Below are positions 6,056-7,314 of a stretch of DNA of 7,314 nt, piece by piece; position 1 is the first letter of the stretch, and every line of letters starts with the position of its first letter. The position numbers and the translations under genes were made by a program. The stretch comes from an uncultured Collinsella sp. (GTDB lineage: Bacteria; Actinomycetota; Coriobacteriia; Coriobacteriales; Coriobacteriaceae), in assembly GCA_900552155.1 (NCBI GenBank), contig URYU01000090.1, forward strand, positions 1 through 7,314, read 5' to 3'. The notes beneath the pieces are model-generated. The model saw only the letters and a list, made by a program, of their open reading frames with translations. It was not told the origin of the DNA and made no database searches.

Positions 6056-6100
6056 TATACTGACCTTGTATGAAAAGCAAGACTTATATAGATGAACGTT
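6056..6100 (+). promoter_or_regulatory. Candidate promoter region for the dehydrogenase-isomerase unit
   Basis: Two -10-like hexamers are present: TATACT (6056-6061), and TTATAT/TATATA (6084-6090) with CTGACC (6060-6065) about 18 nt before it as a weak -35. With the second choice, the transcript would start within the TGAACGTT copy at 6093-6100, giving operator control. The 160-bp gap after the regulator stop supports a separate promoter, but readthrough from the regulator gene is possible. Confidence 0.35.
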
Positions 6101-6118
6101 TCTTTTGAAAGGATCGCT

Positions 6119-6928
6119 ATGTCTGATCTTATGGACAGCTTCCGCCTGGATGGCAAGGTCGCGCTCGTGACCGGCGCCACCTACGGCATTGGCATGGCCA
6201 TTGCCGAGGCGCTCGGAGAGGCCGGCGCCAAAATCGCCTTTAACGCCCGTCACGCCGACAAGGTCGCCGAGGCCGAGAAGCACTACCGCGAGCTGGGCTT
6301 TGACGCTCACGGCTATGTTGCCGATGTCACCGACGAGGCCGTCGTCGCCGAGCTCATCGCCAAGATTGAGGCCGACTTTGGCGCCACGCCCGATATCCTG
6401 GTCAACAACGCTGGCGTCATCCAGCGTACCCCGATGCTCGACATGAGCGCCGAGGACTTCCGCCGCGTCGTCGATATTGACCTCAACGCACCGTTTATCG
6501 TGTCCAAGGCCTGCCTGCCCGGCATGATCGCCAAGGGCCACGGCAAGATCATCAACATCTGCTCGATGATGAGCGAGCTGGGCCGCGAGACCATCGCCGG
6601 CTATGCCGCCGCCAAGGGCGGACTCAAGATGCTCACCAAGAACATCTGCTCCGAATTTGGCGAGGCCAACATCCAGTGCAACGGCATTGGGCCCGGCTAC
6701 ATCGCCACGCCGCAAACCGCACCCCTGCGCGAGACGCAGCCCGACGGCAGCCGCCATCCGTTTGACCAGTTCATCATTGCCAAGACGCCGGCCGCCCGTT
6801 GGGGCACGCCCGAGGATCTGAAGGGCCCCGCCGTGTTCCTGGCTTCCGACGCGTCGAACTTCGTCAACGGCCACATCCTCTACGTCGACGGCGGCATCCT
6901 CGCATACATTGGAAAACAGCCTCAATAA
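6119..6928 (+). CDS. SDR-family oxidoreductase, gluconate 5-dehydrogenase / KduD-DhuD type
   Basis: This encodes 269 residues, the usual length of classical SDRs. ATG 6119 follows GAAAGGA (6107-6113) by 5 nt; an in-frame ATG at 6092 lacks a site. The Rossmann motif TGATYGIG is at 18-25, NNAG at 96-99, and the catalytic tetrad is Asn123, Ser149, Tyr162 and Lys166 (YAAAK). The C-terminal half, including NICSMMSELGRE, GPGYIATPQTAP and the end LYVDGGILAYIGKQP, is highly characteristic of proteins named gluconate 5-dehydrogenase. The same group includes KduD/DhuD enzymes, which reduce 2,5-diketo-3-deoxygluconate to 2-keto-3-deoxygluconate with NAD(P)H. The DhuI-like isomerase downstream favours the KduD/DhuD role. 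The permease and dehydratase keep 5-ketogluconate/gluconate interconversion possible. It is cytosolic and probably co-transcribed with the isomerase across a 140-bp structured spacer. Confidence 0.9.
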   Translation: MSDLMDSFRLDGKVALVTGATYGIGMAIAEALGEAGAKIAFNARHADKVAEAEKHYRELGFDAHGYVADVTDEAVVAELIAKIEADFGATPDILVNNAGVIQRTPMLDMSAEDFRRVVDIDLNAPFIVSKACLPGMIAKGHGKIINICSMMSELGRETIAGYAAAKGGLKMLTKNICSEFGEANIQCNGIGPGYIATPQTAPLRETQPDGSRHPFDQFIIAKTPAARWGTPEDLKGPAVFLASDASNFVNGHILYVDGGILAYIGKQPQ

Positions 6929-6934
6929 GCGTAG

Positions 6935-6986
6935 CCGCAACTGCCCATATCAGGTTTCATCCACTCGTTTTTCATTTGAGTTGCGG
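6935..6986 (+). other. Alternative stem competing with the 6981-7043 hairpin
   Basis: CCGCAACT (6935-6942) is the exact reverse complement of AGTTGCGG (6979-6986), with a 36-nt loop. The second arm overlaps the 5' arm of the larger downstream hairpin, so the two folds exclude each other. The first arm begins 7 nt after the dehydrogenase stop codon. Confidence 0.5.
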
Positions 6987-7043
6987 TGAGATAAGGATTG
7001 GTTTTTGCTTCTATCAGGCAAAACAGTCCGTATTTCACCGCAA
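6981..7043 (+). other. Long intercistronic hairpin ahead of the isomerase gene
   Basis: TTGCGGTGAGATA (6981-6993) pairs with TATTTCACCGCAA (7031-7043) over 13 bp with one G-U. After a 1x1 mismatch, GGATTG (6995-7000) pairs with CAGTCC (7024-7029), again with one G-U. A 2-nt bulge follows, then TTTTGC (7003-7008) pairs with GCAAAA (7018-7023) around a 9-nt loop. That makes about 25 pairs in 63 nt. No U-tract follows. The structure ends 10 nt before the isomerase Shine-Dalgarno site, so a role in translation, processing or message stability is more likely than termination. Confidence 0.75.
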
Positions 7044-7068
7044 GTTAGAAATAGAAAGGTAATTCGCA

Positions 7069-7314
7069 ATGAAGATCGCTCTGATCAATGAGATCTCTCA
7101 GAACTCCAAGAACCCTATGATTGAGGCTGCCCTTAAGAAGGTTGTCGAGCCCATGGGCCACACTGTCTTTAACTATGGCATGTATGCCGATGCCGACTCC
7201 AAGCCCCTCACCTATGTGCAGAACGGCATCCTGGCCGCCGTGCTGCTCAACTCCGGCGCTGCCGACTACGTCGTGACCGGCTGTGGCACCTGCGAGGGCG
7301 CCTTTCTCGCCTGC
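7069..7314 (+). CDS. RpiB/LacA/LacB-fold sugar isomerase, DhuI-like, 5' part (truncated by window)
   Basis: 82 codons are visible and run off the right edge. ATG 7069 follows GAAAGG (7054-7059) by 9 nt. The protein starts MKIALINEIS, then SKNPMIEAALKKV, HTVFNYGMY (31-39), LTYVQNGILAAVLLNSGAADYVV, and GCGTCEGAF (71-79). The Rossmann-like layout and the CGT loop fit the RpiB/LacAB family. Cys72 aligns with the catalytic Cys of RpiB (CGTGIG). The N-terminal DHAG motif of true ribose-5-phosphate isomerases is absent (NEIS here), so phosphopentose isomerisation is unlikely. From memory the sequence resembles DhuI, the streptococcal 4-deoxy-L-threo-5-hexosulose-uronate isomerase that works with the SDR DhuD on unsaturated uronates from glycosaminoglycans. 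Here too it directly follows an SDR gene, which supports that reading. Confidence 0.82.
   Translation, partial: MKIALINEISQNSKNPMIEAALKKVVEPMGHTVFNYGMYADADSKPLTYVQNGILAAVLLNSGAADYVVTGCGTCEGAFLAC

Noticed and set aside
6119..6128. GTCTGAT at the dehydrogenase start codon as another FadR operator box
   Set aside because: It arises from the codons ATG TCT GAT (Met-Ser-Asp) and lacks the flanking symmetry of the 5044-5140 sites, so coincidence is likelier.
6020..6940. 306-codon minus-strand frame opposite the dehydrogenase gene
   Set aside because: It mirrors the SDR codons, has no recognisable motif, and covers the dehydrogenase promoter region. Treated as a shadow.
6981..7043. Terminator between dehydrogenase and isomerase genes
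   Set aside because: The strong hairpin is followed by GTTAGAAATAG, not a U-tract, and the two genes fit one pathway.

Overview
The window looks like chromosomal DNA of a host-associated, GC-rich Gram-positive actinobacterium. My best guess is the Coriobacteriia, Collinsella-like. The coding regions are GC-rich, every complete gene has a purine-rich Shine-Dalgarno site, and the proteins resemble those gut commensals. This is recognition from memory; no database search was run.

Left part (1-1782). The window opens inside a small multi-pass membrane protein of the YczE/YitT type, whose 3' end is at 329. A 113-bp gap follows, holding seven CTAT boxes spaced exactly 10 bp apart. It leads into a solitary 363-residue P-loop ATPase with an Orc1/Cdc6-like architecture (AAA+ core plus C-terminal winged-helix-like region). 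Behind that gene is about 150 bp of degenerate AGACGNAAA...TTTTCGT repeats, then a hairpin terminator belonging to the convergent gene on the minus strand.

Right part (1783-7314). This is a divergently arranged sugar-acid locus. On the minus strand, a GntP-family permease (3670-5031) is followed by an IlvD/Edd-family dehydratase (1783-3561). On the plus strand are a GntR/FadR-type repressor (5266-5958), a short-chain dehydrogenase of the gluconate 5-dehydrogenase/KduD/DhuD type (6119-6928), and the first 82 codons of an RpiB/LacA/LacB-fold isomerase resembling DhuI (7069 to the window edge). The 234-bp divergent region carries five copies of an RTCTGATG-like box, one within a perfect 19-bp palindrome. 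These are the likely binding sites of the FadR-type regulator.

How the genes could work together (inference). GntP imports a hexonate or related acid. The dehydratase turns an aldonate into a 2-keto-3-deoxy acid. The isomerase and dehydrogenase would convert a 4-deoxy-5-keto uronate, the product of unsaturated uronic acids from glycosaminoglycans or pectin, to the same 2-keto-3-deoxygluconate. The kinase and aldolase that would complete the route are not in view and may lie beyond 7314.

The least explained structures are the helically phased repeats before the ATPase, the repeat array behind it, and a long imperfect hairpin (6981-7043) just upstream of the isomerase ribosome-binding site. 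No tRNA, rRNA, CRISPR array or insertion sequence was seen, and no gene-free stretch exceeds 300 bp.
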